Made by a program: the position numbers and the translations under genes. The notes beneath the pieces were generated by a model. The model had not been told where the DNA came from and searched no databases. It saw only the letters and a program-made list of their open reading frames with translations. This document shows positions 45,494 to 56,324 of a stretch of DNA of 64,000 nt, piece by piece (positions within the stretch are counted from its first letter, which is position 1; each line of letters starts with the position of its first letter). Source of the DNA: Gnetum montanum (Eukaryota > Streptophyta > Gnetopsida > Gnetales > Gnetaceae); assembly GCA_015680685.1 (NCBI GenBank), contig MNCI01010150.1, positions 232,426-296,425 of the forward strand, read 5' to 3'.

Positions 45494-48274
45494 ATGGCCT
45501 CGAAACGTGGACAACAGGAAGGTCCTACTCAAGGTGGAAGCAAACAATCTTGGAGAGGTGGAAGACAAGATCTTGCTAGACAACATACAAAATAGTAAGA
45601 GCAGTTATTCAATATTCATCAAGAGGACCCTCCTACCATACACTTCAGGTAGGTAGAAGAAGGAGCTACTATAGTGCCTGAATAGGGACAACATCTCATG
45701 TTGCCCCAAGATTATGTTCAAGTCATCCATGAAAAGTCTACATTCACTGTGGTGATTGTGGAATTGAACTTCAAATCTTTTGTAGAGTTCACTCCTGAGG
45801 CTGTTAAGGATCACCTCCAAGGGTCTTCCTTATGGCCTACCCTCTCTGAATGCGGTGCCTGGTACCTAGGGGAGATGTACCAATTCTGGCACAATAGAGA
45901 GCAAGGCACCACAGTCAATATTTGTGGTGTGACAGTTGAATTCTCTGCGCAGGCCATTTCGAAAGTATTAAACCTTCCGAATATAGGGCCCAAAGTTATC
46001 CACCCATTCAAACCCCAATGTGCGATGGGATTGGTTGGAAAGGGCTTATGGTAGAGATAAAACATTCAGTGAGTTGACGATGGAAGAGAGGATTTACTTC
46101 AAAATTGAAACCTATCTCCTTTTCCCCATGAAGGGCTTAAAAGAATATCAACATATGTGGCTAGAGGATGTGCAATGTTGATGGGAAAGGTTGACGCTAA
46201 CCTACCCTATCTATATTTAACAAAGACCCTGAGGTAGTTCGAGAAATGGAAGACAGGGGAAATGGTGTTTCCTTTCCCTTATCTTATCAGAAAGCTTTGC
46301 TGACATGCTGGTATCCATGGGTACACCAATGATGTCCTTCAAAAAGCCCAGACTACTTCATATGCTAAATTGTTAAAGTTGCCAGCTCCAAGGAAAATTA
46401 CTAGAGAGATGTTGGGATCAGAAGAAGAAGAAGAACAAATGATTGGACCAACTGCAACTCAACTTGTAGAACCCAGCCAACCTCCAAGCACTGGTCCCAA
46501 CCGACAACAAGAAGTAGGGCCCAGCACAAGCCAGGATCAGTCGCCACCACCGCAAGGCTACAGATTGTTGATGAGCCATCTCAAGGCCATCGCTGAGACG
46601 GTCAGTTGGGGAAGTCATGATGATGCAAACCTCTTCCACGTCATTGATGATGTCATTCAACCTACTGTTTCTTTGGATCGCACAAGGGGTGAAGTGTCTA
46701 TTCACACAAGAAGAAGGAAAAGTAGATGGTCACAACAGATCTTAGGAAATGCAGCATCTTTCCAGGTGCAAGTAGAAACTGGTGAAGGGGCCACTATGGT
46801 GGTCATGCAACACCAGAATTCCACGGGAGCTGCAGAAGTGGTTATGTACCACATCAAGGAATCATTCAATGTACCTGTTCTACCATCGGTAGATCTCACA
46901 GGAGCACGGGATGCTCAAAATTTGGCCAGAACCTCAATGACTCCTACGAAACATGAGGATGCGCTTGATCAATTGCTCCAAACAAGGCAAATAATGATGT
47001 CCCTATTTGACATCCCTCAGGATGTTATGGCAATTTAGTCAAACCTCATTTCCACAAAGGAAAAGCTGGTCTTAACCAAAGTGAGTGTTGAGCATGCAGA
47101 AGTAGAAGTGCAAAGATTGCAAGAGTAGCTCATAACCCTACAAGTAGCACAGCGGGACCCTCTGCAATTCGTTCCCGTAGACCAACTAGATAATTTCAGA
47201 ACTAAGAAACTAACCAAGCTAATCACAAAGAATAAAAATGTGGCTGATGAAAAAGAGAAGGCTATTTGGGATGCCTCCACAGAACAAGCGCAAACTCATG
47301 CGCATCTTAAGGCACTCGACATCTTACAAGAAGAAAATAAACAACTTGTTGCCAATAACCTTCTCTTGACCACTGTGAAAAAGCAAAAGAATGTTCTTGA
47401 GGAACACTTTCATCAATTACGAGAATAATTCATTTGAATCAACCAAGAAATAAATCGTTTAGCCAAGGAGAATAGAACCCTCTCAATGGAGGAGGTACGT
47501 GAAATTCATCAAAAGATAGCCATTGAAATAAGCGCATGACAAAATAAGGCTAAACGACATGAGAAGCTGAAGGAGCACTTCCGAGATTAGGTGGGGATAT
47601 ACAAAGAGATCCTTGAGAAGGATATCCATATGGCCAAGGTTCAAATCATTTCTATTAGTGCTCAACACACTCATTGGCAGGCTATATTGGACACATATGC
47701 CTTTGCCCACCAAGCGGAAGTTAAGAGCTGGGACCTATAGATTCAAGATCTAATAGAATACATGGAGTTGGCAAACCTGCAGTATGCCAACCTTGCCATG
47801 TTAATAGCAGGGCACCCAAGGACAGAGCTTGAGTAGCAAGTAGTAACCACCCACATCAAATATGAGGCAAAATTTGCAAAGCTTAGGAAGCTATTGGAAA
47901 AACTGGAAGTTGAAAATTCTGAACTTGAGGTGGTGAAGGCAAGCTACCAAGGACAGAAAGATGTCACAGCAGATTTGGCTCAATGGCTAGCAGATTTTCA
48001 AGAGTACAAGGATAAAGCCAAAGCCTATGAGGAGGAACAACAGGTGTTCATGGCTTGGTATGTCAAGGCCAATCAAATGTTTCCACAACTACCCTATCCT
48101 TGGAAAGTTCTGACTCTGTCAAACATTGGAACATTAGCATGGATGGCACAAGACCCTTGGACCAAAGAGGAGAAGCTCTAGGCCATACTTCAGTGCCATC
48201 AAGTCTCAAAGCCTAGAGCACAAGACAAAGGAAAAGCACCAATGAGGCAACCACCGCCACCAGGAACTACATGA
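45494..48274 (+). pseudogene. ORF2 of element H: transposon-protein domain plus coiled coil
   Basis: The chosen start ATGGCC (MASKRGQQEGPTQGG) has a good plant context and follows the candidate splice site. The frame stays mostly constant over about 927 codons, with a shifted stretch near 46045-46160 and well over ten stops, mainly TAG. Residues about 70-190 (FVEFTPEAVKDHL, VTVEFSAQAISKVLNLP) resemble the Athila-type putative plant transposon protein domain. A Glu-rich and Pro/Ser/Thr/Gln linker follows, then about 450 residues of Glu/Lys/Gln/Leu-rich coiled coil and a Pro-rich end (PPPPGTT). No catalytic motif or clear membrane segment. Function unknown. Confidence 0.75.
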
Positions 48275-48426
48275 GTTCCAAAATTTTTGTAGTTGTAGCA
48301 CATTCTTTGTGTTGTGTCTTTATTTTATTTTCATTCCACACTATGGCATAATCCCATTTTTCCATCTAATAATCCCATACCTATCCATTGTGTAATCACT
48401 GTAACTCAAGGACAAATTTTCATTCA

Positions 48427-48438
48427 GTCATGGGGGTA
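48427..48438 (+). other. Polypurine tract before the 3' LTR of H
   Basis: GTCATGGGGGTA directly before the LTR start TGGTGAGTCGTC. Confidence 0.8.
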
Positions 48439-49230
48439 TGGTGAGTCGTCATTTGGGGTGACTAAAATATCACATATGCGATATCGTAGCCTGTCTCCTC
48501 ATCTATAAATAAGAGGTAGATAGAAGAGTTAGACATCATAAATCATTAGGAAGTTAGTTAGTTTTAGTTTAAGTATTTTTCATTTCTCTCTCTCAACCCT
48601 TTTCCTCTTAGTGTATGCCCGCAGTGTGGTGAATGTAATTGTACGACATCCTTTATTCGAGTGTGACGTACTTGGACATGCACATGATCGGAAATAAAGA
48701 TTGAGATTACTTCATCATTGCAGCATTCACTTAGCATAATCATTTAATTACTTATTATTTACTACTTTCCTAATTAATCTTTCTCACTCTTAAACTCCTA
48801 TAAAATGCAGAATGAGTACAACTTGATTATGAGCACTTAAATGTGACTGCTTGGTAACCCAGTAGCGTACCTAGGATCTGTGCTTAGTAATCCAATGGTA
48901 GTCATGCACGAAGTCCAAGGTGTGTATGGATAATCAAGGAACAGATGCTCATCGCACTTAGGCTAGTTAGACTCTCTCTTGCCTTTTCTCTCTTAGCTTA
49001 GATAATATTACTTTTCCTTGCCTTTAGGAGTAGCATTAGATTAGAAACACAGCATACATCTCACTTTGGACTAAACCATATGTGACAAAGGTAATACTAG
49101 TCCAAGTGGGAAGACAGTGAACTATGACCTAAGGCTAACTATCTAGATGCCACAACTAGTCTATCTACAAAGTTCAACCACATCGCACATGTAATGCTCA
49201 TATTCGTATGGTTGAGTGTAGGGATACCTC

Positions 49231-50918
49231 TAAAACACCACAAAATTCTGAGCTTAGTACTTCTCCAACAAGAATTGAGCTAAGTCATGATGCTCCCCAG
49301 CATGATTGAAGCTTGAGGGCCTCACAGACAACTTCAAATGGAGTCAAACTCAACAAGAAATGGTTCTCCCTGGGACCCATAGAAGACTACAATGATATTT
49401 GGCATCAAACCTGGCAAATCTTGAGCTCAAAATACTTGGTTTTCACTGAGTACATCATGTACGCTTGCCTATACATGCCCAGCGTACAGCAACTTTTGGG
49501 CCCCAAAAATGAGTCAAAACATGCCAGAATTAAGCATCTGGACCCCCCAAGACCTTCCCTAAGGTCCCCAGCAGCTCTTAGGCACTTGAAAATCAAATTT
49601 TGGGCTCCAAATGATGGTCTTTCATTCCTATACGCCCAGCATATACGCCCATAGTGCAGCCAGCGTAGAGCAACTTTTGGACCCCAGAAATGAGTCAAAA
49701 CATGCTAGAACTAAGTGTCTGGACCCTGCAAGACCTTACCCAAGGTCCCTAGTAGCTCTTAGGCACCTAAAAATCAATTTTTGACCTTAAAATGAAGCAT
49801 TTCCATGTGTGTACGCTGGGTACATTTTTGGTGTACGCTAAGCCTGTACGCTGAGGTTGATGCTAAGTCTATATGCTAAGGTCAAGCCTGTACGTTGGCA
49901 TCCTGTATGCTGGCATCCATGTACGTTAGCATCCATGTATGCTGGCATGTTATACACTGGCATCCTATACGCTGGCATCCATGTACGCTGGCATGCTGTA
50001 TGTTGGCATCCATGTACGCTGGCATCCTATACGCTGGCATCCATGTACGCTGGCATCCTGTACGCTGGCATCCATGTACGCTGGCATCTTGTACGCTGAC
50101 ATCCATGTACACTGACATCCTGTACGCTGGCATCCATGTACGCTGGCATCCTGTACGCGGGCATGCTGTACGCTATACAGTTGTAATTTTCTATGCACTC
50201 GGACAATGCAACCACATGTCATCCAACCCGAAATCCTCTCACTCACAGCCACTCATACCCTTCCAGATCCGAATCCAACACCCAAAAACCTGATAAAAAT
50301 CCTAATTTTTGACGAGATCGGGGTTGGCAATTTTTGAGCAAAAACTAGAGAAAAATAAAGAACCAGAGACGCTGAGAAACCAGAGCAAGAACCCTGTACA
50401 CTGGGCCTCAACCCTGCACACTAAACATACAGCCTTTACGCTGTGCCTGCAGCTCGAACCAGCACATCGTCATCCCTCCTCATCCACTGGGGTTGTTCGT
50501 CCGCCTTGTGTCAAATTCACAACTATGTTAGACCGGTGCATTGTAACTTCCATTTTGCAATAATATTGCCACATTCATTGCTAAGATTTGTTATAGTTTT
50601 TTGATAATTATTGCATGTTTATTACTTATTTTTCTGTGCATTTACGCTCCAGTACGTTTATGCTCCTGTACATTTACGCTCCTGTACGTCTACACTCCAT
50701 TTTGCATTACTTGCGTTGTTTACGTATAACCTAGCGTACAGCATATCGGTGTACGTTCAGGGAAATCCTTGCCTGATCCGTGTGCGGACCACTCAAGGTA
50801 CTCTGCCTTCGTTAATTCTAGCATGCCCTCAAGAGAAGGTAGGGTCTTCTGTGCTTGTCCAGGGATCTCCTAGTTTTTGTTTCATTCCAGCCGGAGACTG
50901 ACAATTTCGGACAGTACA
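49231..50918 (+). repeat. Solo LTR of a second family, copy 2
   Basis: 1688 bp, starts TAAAACACCACAAAATTCTG (TG mutated to TA) and ends GGACAGTACA. Perfect 5-bp target duplication ACCTC (49226-49230 and 50919-50923) inside H's 3' LTR, so it is the youngest event in this stack. Longer than copy 1 mainly because of a GTACGC minisatellite. No internal genes. Confidence 0.85.
49890..50170. repeat. Minisatellite GGCATCCATGTACGCT / GGCATCCTGTACGCT
   Basis: About seventeen tandem units of 15-16 bases alternating between two forms, so the higher-order period is about 31. Ends in GGCATGCTGTACGCT. ORFs on both strands (Ala-Gly-Ile-His and similar) are repeat artefacts. Confidence 0.9.
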
Positions 50919-51659
50919 ACCTCGCCACTCATCATCAGTCTTAAAGAAGATATCTTTAGTGATTGTATAGTCATTGCCTGAATTCTAAGGTGATTTTGGA
51001 AACATATTGGCTATAAGGAAACTTCATTCTATTGGAAAATGTGCAAGCATTGTGTACTATGAACTGTCATTATCAAGCAATCATTGTATACATCATTTTC
51101 TTGTTATTGTTCCCCATTATACTATCAATTGTTTGTTGTAATTGGTCAAAGTGAGTTGTAACCTCAAAGTACAAGGATCATCAAACTTAGTTCCATTCAC
51201 TACTTATAATTGTTGTTCTCTTTTGTTACCCTATAGGGTTGATGTGCTTCTTGAGGAAAGGCATCTTACTTAATCCTGTTGGGATCTTGTGCAATTGAGT
51301 GTTGGGGTAGCACCAAAATACTTTAGAGTGGAGCTCAAGTTGTAAAGATTGTGGAATCTTGGAAAACACATTCTAAACTTGTTAGGACCTTGCAGGGTTA
51401 AGTGGATTTGTTGTGTTAAATCACTCTAGAGTAGAGCTTAGAGCTTATACAAGGTGTGGTATCCTTCAAATCACATTTTGAGAGCAAAAAAGTCCAAAGG
51501 TATGCTAGTGAACTACCCTTCAAGTGTGGACTACCCAAGTTGGGGAACCATGTTAAAATTTGATGTGTGCTTTGGCTGATTAATTTTTTGTTTGGGAGTC
51601 CGTCTTTGAAGGCTACACTCCACCTATCAACAACTCCACTAGAACTATCAAGCCCTAGA

Positions 51660-53370
51660 ACAAATGGATACAAGAGAAGAAAGATAAATTTATGTTTGGC
51701 TCAAAAGCCAAAAATTATATATATCACACTTTGAATAAATCTAAGTTAATAGAATAGTGGGATGTAAAATGGCTAAAGAAATTTGGTAAACATTAGAAGC
51801 TACTTATGAAGGAACCTCTATTGTCAAATAATCTAAATTGTTCATTTTGCATAGTGAATATGACAAGCTTAAAATGAGAGATGGTGAAAAAATAAAAATT
51901 ACTTCTCTAGAGCAAATGATATTGTTATAGCCATTAGAGGTACTGGTAAAGATTTGCTTGAGAGTGATGTCATCATTAAAATGATTAGAACACTTTAGCT
52001 GGATTACAGACCAAAGGTCATGACCATGGAGAAGATTAGATATTTTTCAATTCTAAAATTTGAAGAGCTTCAAAGTGCTCTCATTGCTTATGAAAAAAAC
52101 CTCATAAGCGAAGTAGCTATCCAAGAAAAACCCATTACTCTAAAGACTATCTCCAAGGAGAAGGAACTCAATGAGCATGATGAGGACAACAAAGATGAGA
52201 TTGCCTTTCTCTCAAAGAAGCTACAATGATTGATAGCAAGAAGAAGCAAGGGGCCAAATCAAAAAGATCCAATTTTTTTAAAGGTAAAGAAAGAGGTAAA
52301 AAAAATTTAAATTCTAACCTTTGTTTCTCTTCTATAGAATGTTGGATTTGTGCTAGAAGAGACCATATGGCCTCCAAATGTCCTAGTAATAATAGGTTGT
52401 AGCATAAGAGTAGACTCAATGACAAGGTAAAGAAGACCAACTTCTATGCAAGTTGGGATGATGGAGAGTAGAGTGAGGAAGAGGTGGAGGATGATGCAAA
52501 AAATTATCATCTCATTTGCATGGTCCTCATTGCTGATGATGCTAATTCATCATATGATGATCTTAATGATGAAGAGAGGTTTGATCTTTTATGCAATGGG
52601 CTTTTGTCTTTTCAAAATCATTACAATAAGTTAAATAAACAAGTCAAAATTAAGGATCAGGAGATCTCCTTGTTGAATATAACAATTTCTAACCTTACTA
52701 AGAAACTCTCAAACCTAAGGGCTGAGAATGAAAAGCTAACCTTGTCTTATGAACATGTCAAAGTAGAAAATGCAAATGTCAAATTAGTAAATGAAAGGTT
52801 GGCAAAGGAAAAGGAATCCCTTTAGATGATACTAGGACAAAGAAGAAGTTCATATGATAAAAGTAGTTTGGAATGCTACACATAAGAGCAACCACCTTTA
52901 AGAAATCCATCATAGTCAAATAATCCTCCAAAGAAAAATGCTACTACATCAAAATCAAAGAAATCTCCTATCCATCAAAATGATCCTAAAAGGTTTGATC
53001 ATCCGAATCATTCATACTACCATAGAAGGATTAGGTGCTATTATTGTCATAAATTAGGGCATAAATAATGGGATTGTAATGTTAAGTATTATCATATGAA
53101 TAGTTGGTCATATCATAGGACTCGCTGGTCTTATCAAAGTGCACCAAGAAAGGACTTTTTGTAGGATCATAGGAGAGATTGAACATCAACTCAAAAGAAC
53201 AAAGGAATCAAGAAAGAATGGAGAATTAAAATGCAAGAACAAGGGAACTAGGAAACTCTCACTAACAAATTTATGAGAGGAAGTCACACCTTGGACATTG
53301 AAAAAGTTTGGTTGAGAAAAGAATCCTCAAAAGAGAAAATTTCTTCTCTATCTCTGTGACTACCTTCAAT
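51660..53370 (+). pseudogene. Copia-type gag of element G
   Basis: Starts around NGYKRRKINL and continues with the UBN2-like outline (GKDLLESDVIIKMIRTL, DYRPKVMTMEKIRYF, LKFEELQSALIAYE). A zinc knuckle CWICARRDHMASKC (52341-52382), a coiled coil (52622-52820, QVKIKDQEISLLNITIS) and a second knuckle CYYCHKLGHK*WDC (53035-53076) follow. Stops and frame changes throughout. The long gag with coiled coil between knuckles is known in plant copia elements. Pol is absent. Confidence 0.75.
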
Positions 53371-53464
53371 TTTTGACAAAATAGTAGGTAGGCAGACATA
53401 ATCTTTTATTCTTGTAAGCATCTATTAAGAGTATAGTCCTTGGAAGCTTTTCCCAAACCTCATC

Positions 53465-54258
53465 CTATTGAGCCTCTCTCAGATAGATCTTTGCAAAGAT
53501 GTCTGCCCCCTCTGGCTTGGACTGATTCTTCTTCACGTCTGCTTTCCGAATTCTTTGCCTTCGCGCTTCATCAGAACACAACCTTCTGTGCAAAACACTT
53601 GTGCTGCATCCTACAACAGTATGTAATTCTGATTTTGAAGAAGGCTCAATAACTGAACAAGGGACTTTGGTCGGCCCTCCGCGAAGCATATACCGATAGG
53701 ATCCATTTGTGGAACTTTCCTTGGATGGCAATGGATCATGTTGCACCTTGACGCCGGCAGTTTGCTTCCGTATTTCTACAGCCACAGCATGTGCTTTAAT
53801 CTTATTTGCCCTCTGGCATCCTCTAATTTTGCAAGTTTCTGAAAAGAAGTCCAAATTGAGCTCGGTACCTGGTCCTTCTTCTTCAGCAAAGGTATTCTCT
53901 TTGAAGGCTTGACGGGAGCAGAAGTTCGAATTGGAGGAACATCTGCAATTTTTCTGCCCATAGTTCTGCGATGCGTTCTGTTGAGTTTCTGCAGATCTAA
54001 ATCAAGTAATCCTATGACATTCTGTGATCAGTTCAGTTTCCCTGATTTTAGCTAAGATGGCCTTAGTCTTCTGCGTAACAGGTTTGTTTTCTAGGGTTTT
54101 CGAATGAGTGCAAATCATTATAGTTGTTTCAGTCTTCTGCAGATGTGCTAGATTCTGCATGGTTTAGAACGAGTTTGGATTCTGCTAGCCTCAAATTTCG
54201 CAGATCGCGGTTTCACAACATCAGAATTCCTAACACTGGTGCCTTGTTTTCTAGCCAT
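53465..54258 (-). pseudogene. Broken cellular-looking gene, unrecognised
   Basis: From ATG 54258 the minus strand reads MARKQGTSVRNSDVV...QTRSKPC, then a stop. A +1 frame from ATG 54160 (MQNLAHLQKTETT) continues to 53465 with a single TGA, giving about 230 codons. It is basic, Ser/Gln/Lys-rich with Cys pairs (QNASQNYGQKNCRCSS, FFSETCKIRGCQRANK), and composition is unlike the retroelements around it. Position just downstream of a TATA-type promoter suggests a captured or stranded gene 5' end. I considered a cyclin N-terminus, but no cyclin box is present. Product unknown. Confidence 0.5.
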
Positions 54259-54317
54259 GAAAAAGAAAATTTTCCTTCAATCTAGCTTTGAACGGTGAAA
54301 TCCTAAAATTCTAAACG

Positions 54318-54396
54318 CTGAAACTCCGAAGGAAAAAATAAGAAACAGAAATTGCAGCTTCAATGGAGAGCTTTAGAATAAATACTACCTACCTAC
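54318..54396 (-). other. Possible 5' UTR intron of the broken gene
   Basis: Minus strand CTTGAG^GTAGGTAGGT at the right, TTTCCTTCGGAGTTTCAG^CG at the left, 79 bases. Lies between the promoter and ATG 54258. Prediction by eye only. Confidence 0.35.
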
Positions 54397-54613
54397 CTCA
54401 AGCAGGCAGAAACGATATCCAAAGACCCCCAAGGATGAGGCCAATGCCAACGCCAACGCCAACGGGAAGCTAGATGTTGGTAAGCAGATCGATCGAAATC
54501 AGCTCTGCAAAAATTGCAAGCAATGTATTGAGTCCTGTAATGCAATGCAATGCTTCGGAAAATTGAATTGCAAGCAGACTGAATGCAAATCCAAAACTCT
54601 TTGCAGCAATGCT

Positions 54614-54735
54614 AAATCGAAATAAGTGATTTCCACGATTTATAGAGTGCACATCAAAACTTCAACGGACGGGTGTCCTGATTTTCGGTATCCTGGTAAA
54701 TCGAAATAAGTGATTTCCGCTATTTATAGAGTGCA
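54614..54735 (-). promoter_or_regulatory. Duplicated TATA promoter of the broken gene
   Basis: Two 38-base copies (54614-54651, 54698-54735) match at 35 of 38 positions, 84 bases apart. On the minus strand each reads TGCACTCTATAAAT followed by GGAAATCACTTATTTCGA. The outer copy has TATAAATAG, the inner TATAAATCG. Both are 350-480 bases upstream of ATG 54258. Confidence 0.6.
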
Positions 54736-55189
54736 GACAGTGTCCTGGCACATTTTTGGCCAACGCCCCAAACTAACTCGTTAAACAGGTGGTTTTGGAG
54801 TGCCGTTCCTGAGATTCCATTCCAGAATTGTATTTGAAAATTTGTTTGGGTTAAGTTTGTTCCATATAGTTTTATGAAGATGAATCTCCAAGTTCATGTT
54901 AAGTCCACTATTTATTTATTTATTTATTCATGTTGGGTCCACAATGAGTTTGATTTTGGGAGGCAATGTTAAGTTATATAAAGTTTTAATTGGATTATAT
55001 ATCTTGTGGGTGTACATATATTTCACTTATTTTGGGTTCCAACACCCCCTCATTTTTAAAAAAATCTAATCAAATTTCACCATTTGAGGTAAAATATCCT
55101 TGTATTCATGAGTTTGTAAACTCAACATCTCTACAAATTCAATATCCACGGGTAACTATTATGAGCTTTAAATAATTTTTCAAAATTAT
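54736..55189. other. Unassigned stretch between gene fragment and LINE
   Basis: AT-rich with ATTTATTTATTTATTTATTC at 54910-54928. No coding evidence seen. Confidence 0.4.
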
Positions 55190-56320
55190 AAATTAAATTT
55201 TCAAAATTATTTTTCCTCTTTCTATTCAAACCATAGAGGCTATAAGCTTCTTTCCAAGTAATCCATTATCATGCATATGTAGACAAGAAATTGCAGTGAT
55301 ACCAAATTTGCTCCAAGTGGTACATAATCTAGATGCATTAGTAGCCCAAGCTCCTTCATTAAAAGGTAGCTACCATAGGCTAGTTTGCTTAAGCATATCT
55401 TCTAAAACTATAATATGATTGTAATTTTAATATTTACTAAGCTTGAACCATGTCTTCCAAAATTATTTAAGAATTGAAGAACCAAGAATAGAAATGGCGA
55501 GAGAAAAAAGAAGATAGTTAAGAAAGTTATTAGAAGACCAACGTTTATTATTTTTAAGTTTTCCTTACATATTTTTATTTCTTAAAAGGAGCATCCAAAC
55601 ATTATCTCTATTAATGCATTTTGCAATCTATTTTTCTATAAGAGAAACACCTTGGTTATAACAATTAATGAGGTTGTGTCCTCCATCTTTTTTGCTACCA
55701 GTGCAAATATCCCAAGGAACTCTAGAAAAACCTTTTCTGTGTTGCTTAGTAGACTAAAGAAACCAATAGATAATACAATCAATTCTGTCATAAGAAGTTT
55801 TAAAAGGAGTAATAAGCATGAGTTGATTGAAGTATTTGCTTAATAACTAAAACTTTGTTAGAAAGGGTGAGCTTTTTTTTTTCATTTATTAAGTTTCTTT
55901 TCAATTTTATCAACCACATAATTCCATAAAATAGTAAGGTTAGGCTTAAAAGAAAAAGGTGTTTTTAAAGATTTTGAAGATAGAATCTTTTTTCAAGATT
56001 TCTCAACAATTGATAATAAATCACTAATTAATATTTCTATTACAATAAACAACAAATTTTTGTCCATTGATTTGAGAGCCAAATAGCATGCAATACTCAT
56101 CCACCCAAGCTAAAATTGTATCAATATGTTGTAGAGAATTGTTGATAAAAAAAGAAGCATATCCAAAGTGCATGTTAAGCAATTGCATACCTTCATCATC
56201 AATTGAAATTCCTTTAATGATATTCCTTTGTAAATCATTATAAAATTTCATTTGATCCTGTCTTAAGCTTTAACATAATGTAACTTAATAAAAGCAATGT
56301 TTTGGTTAGTATCTCCTACA
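55190..56320 (-). pseudogene. LINE (non-LTR) reverse transcriptase fragment
   Basis: The minus strand reads IAFIKLHYVKA*DRIK*NF (typical LINE RT block), then IKGISIDDEG, HFGYASFF (where YADD is expected) and, in other frames, KVLVIKQILQSTHAYY and CTGSKKDGGHN. The middle of the RT domain (the LRQGDPLSP region) is missing. Heavily decayed; ends undefined. Confidence 0.65.
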
Positions 56321-56324
56321 TCTT

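Larger units (their letters stand above)
40660..50934 (+). mobile_element. Element H: complete pol-less element with gag and ORF2
   Basis: LTRs at 40660-41497 and 48439-50934 (the latter enlarged by a solo LTR), target duplication TCAGT on both sides (40655-40659 and 50935-50939), primer site, gag, noncoding region with internal U3-like promoter, ORF2, polypurine tract. There is no protease, RT, RNase H or integrase sequence between gag and ORF2. Without the inserted solo LTR it would be about 8.6 kb. It must have used enzymes from a relative such as B or F. Confidence 0.9.
48439..50934 (+). repeat. 3' LTR of element H, split by a solo LTR
   Basis: 48439-49230 plus 50919-50934, homologous to 40660-41497. 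The first base pair after TG has changed (TGGTGAG). Resumes as CTCGCCACTCATCA after the insert. Confidence 0.9.
40245..53400 (+). mobile_element. Element G: copia-like remnant, interrupted by H
   Basis: The left part (40245-40659) and right part (50940-53400) are joined across H's target duplication. It contains a probable LTR/leader followed by a copia-type gag (51660-53370) with two zinc knuckles. No protease, integrase or RT follows; at about 53400 the sequence changes to a different kind. LTR ends and primer site could not be placed. Confidence 0.6.

Noticed and set aside
49890-50170. CRISPR-like array
   Set aside because: Units are contiguous with no unique spacers, and the context is a plant LTR.
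49857-50293. Long overlapping ORFs on both strands
   Set aside because: They come from the 15-16 base minisatellite, which has no stops in several frames. No protein-like composition.
53465-54258. Identification as an A- or B-type cyclin N-terminus
   Set aside because: Overall basic, low-complexity character is similar, but no cyclin box or destruction box could be seen.
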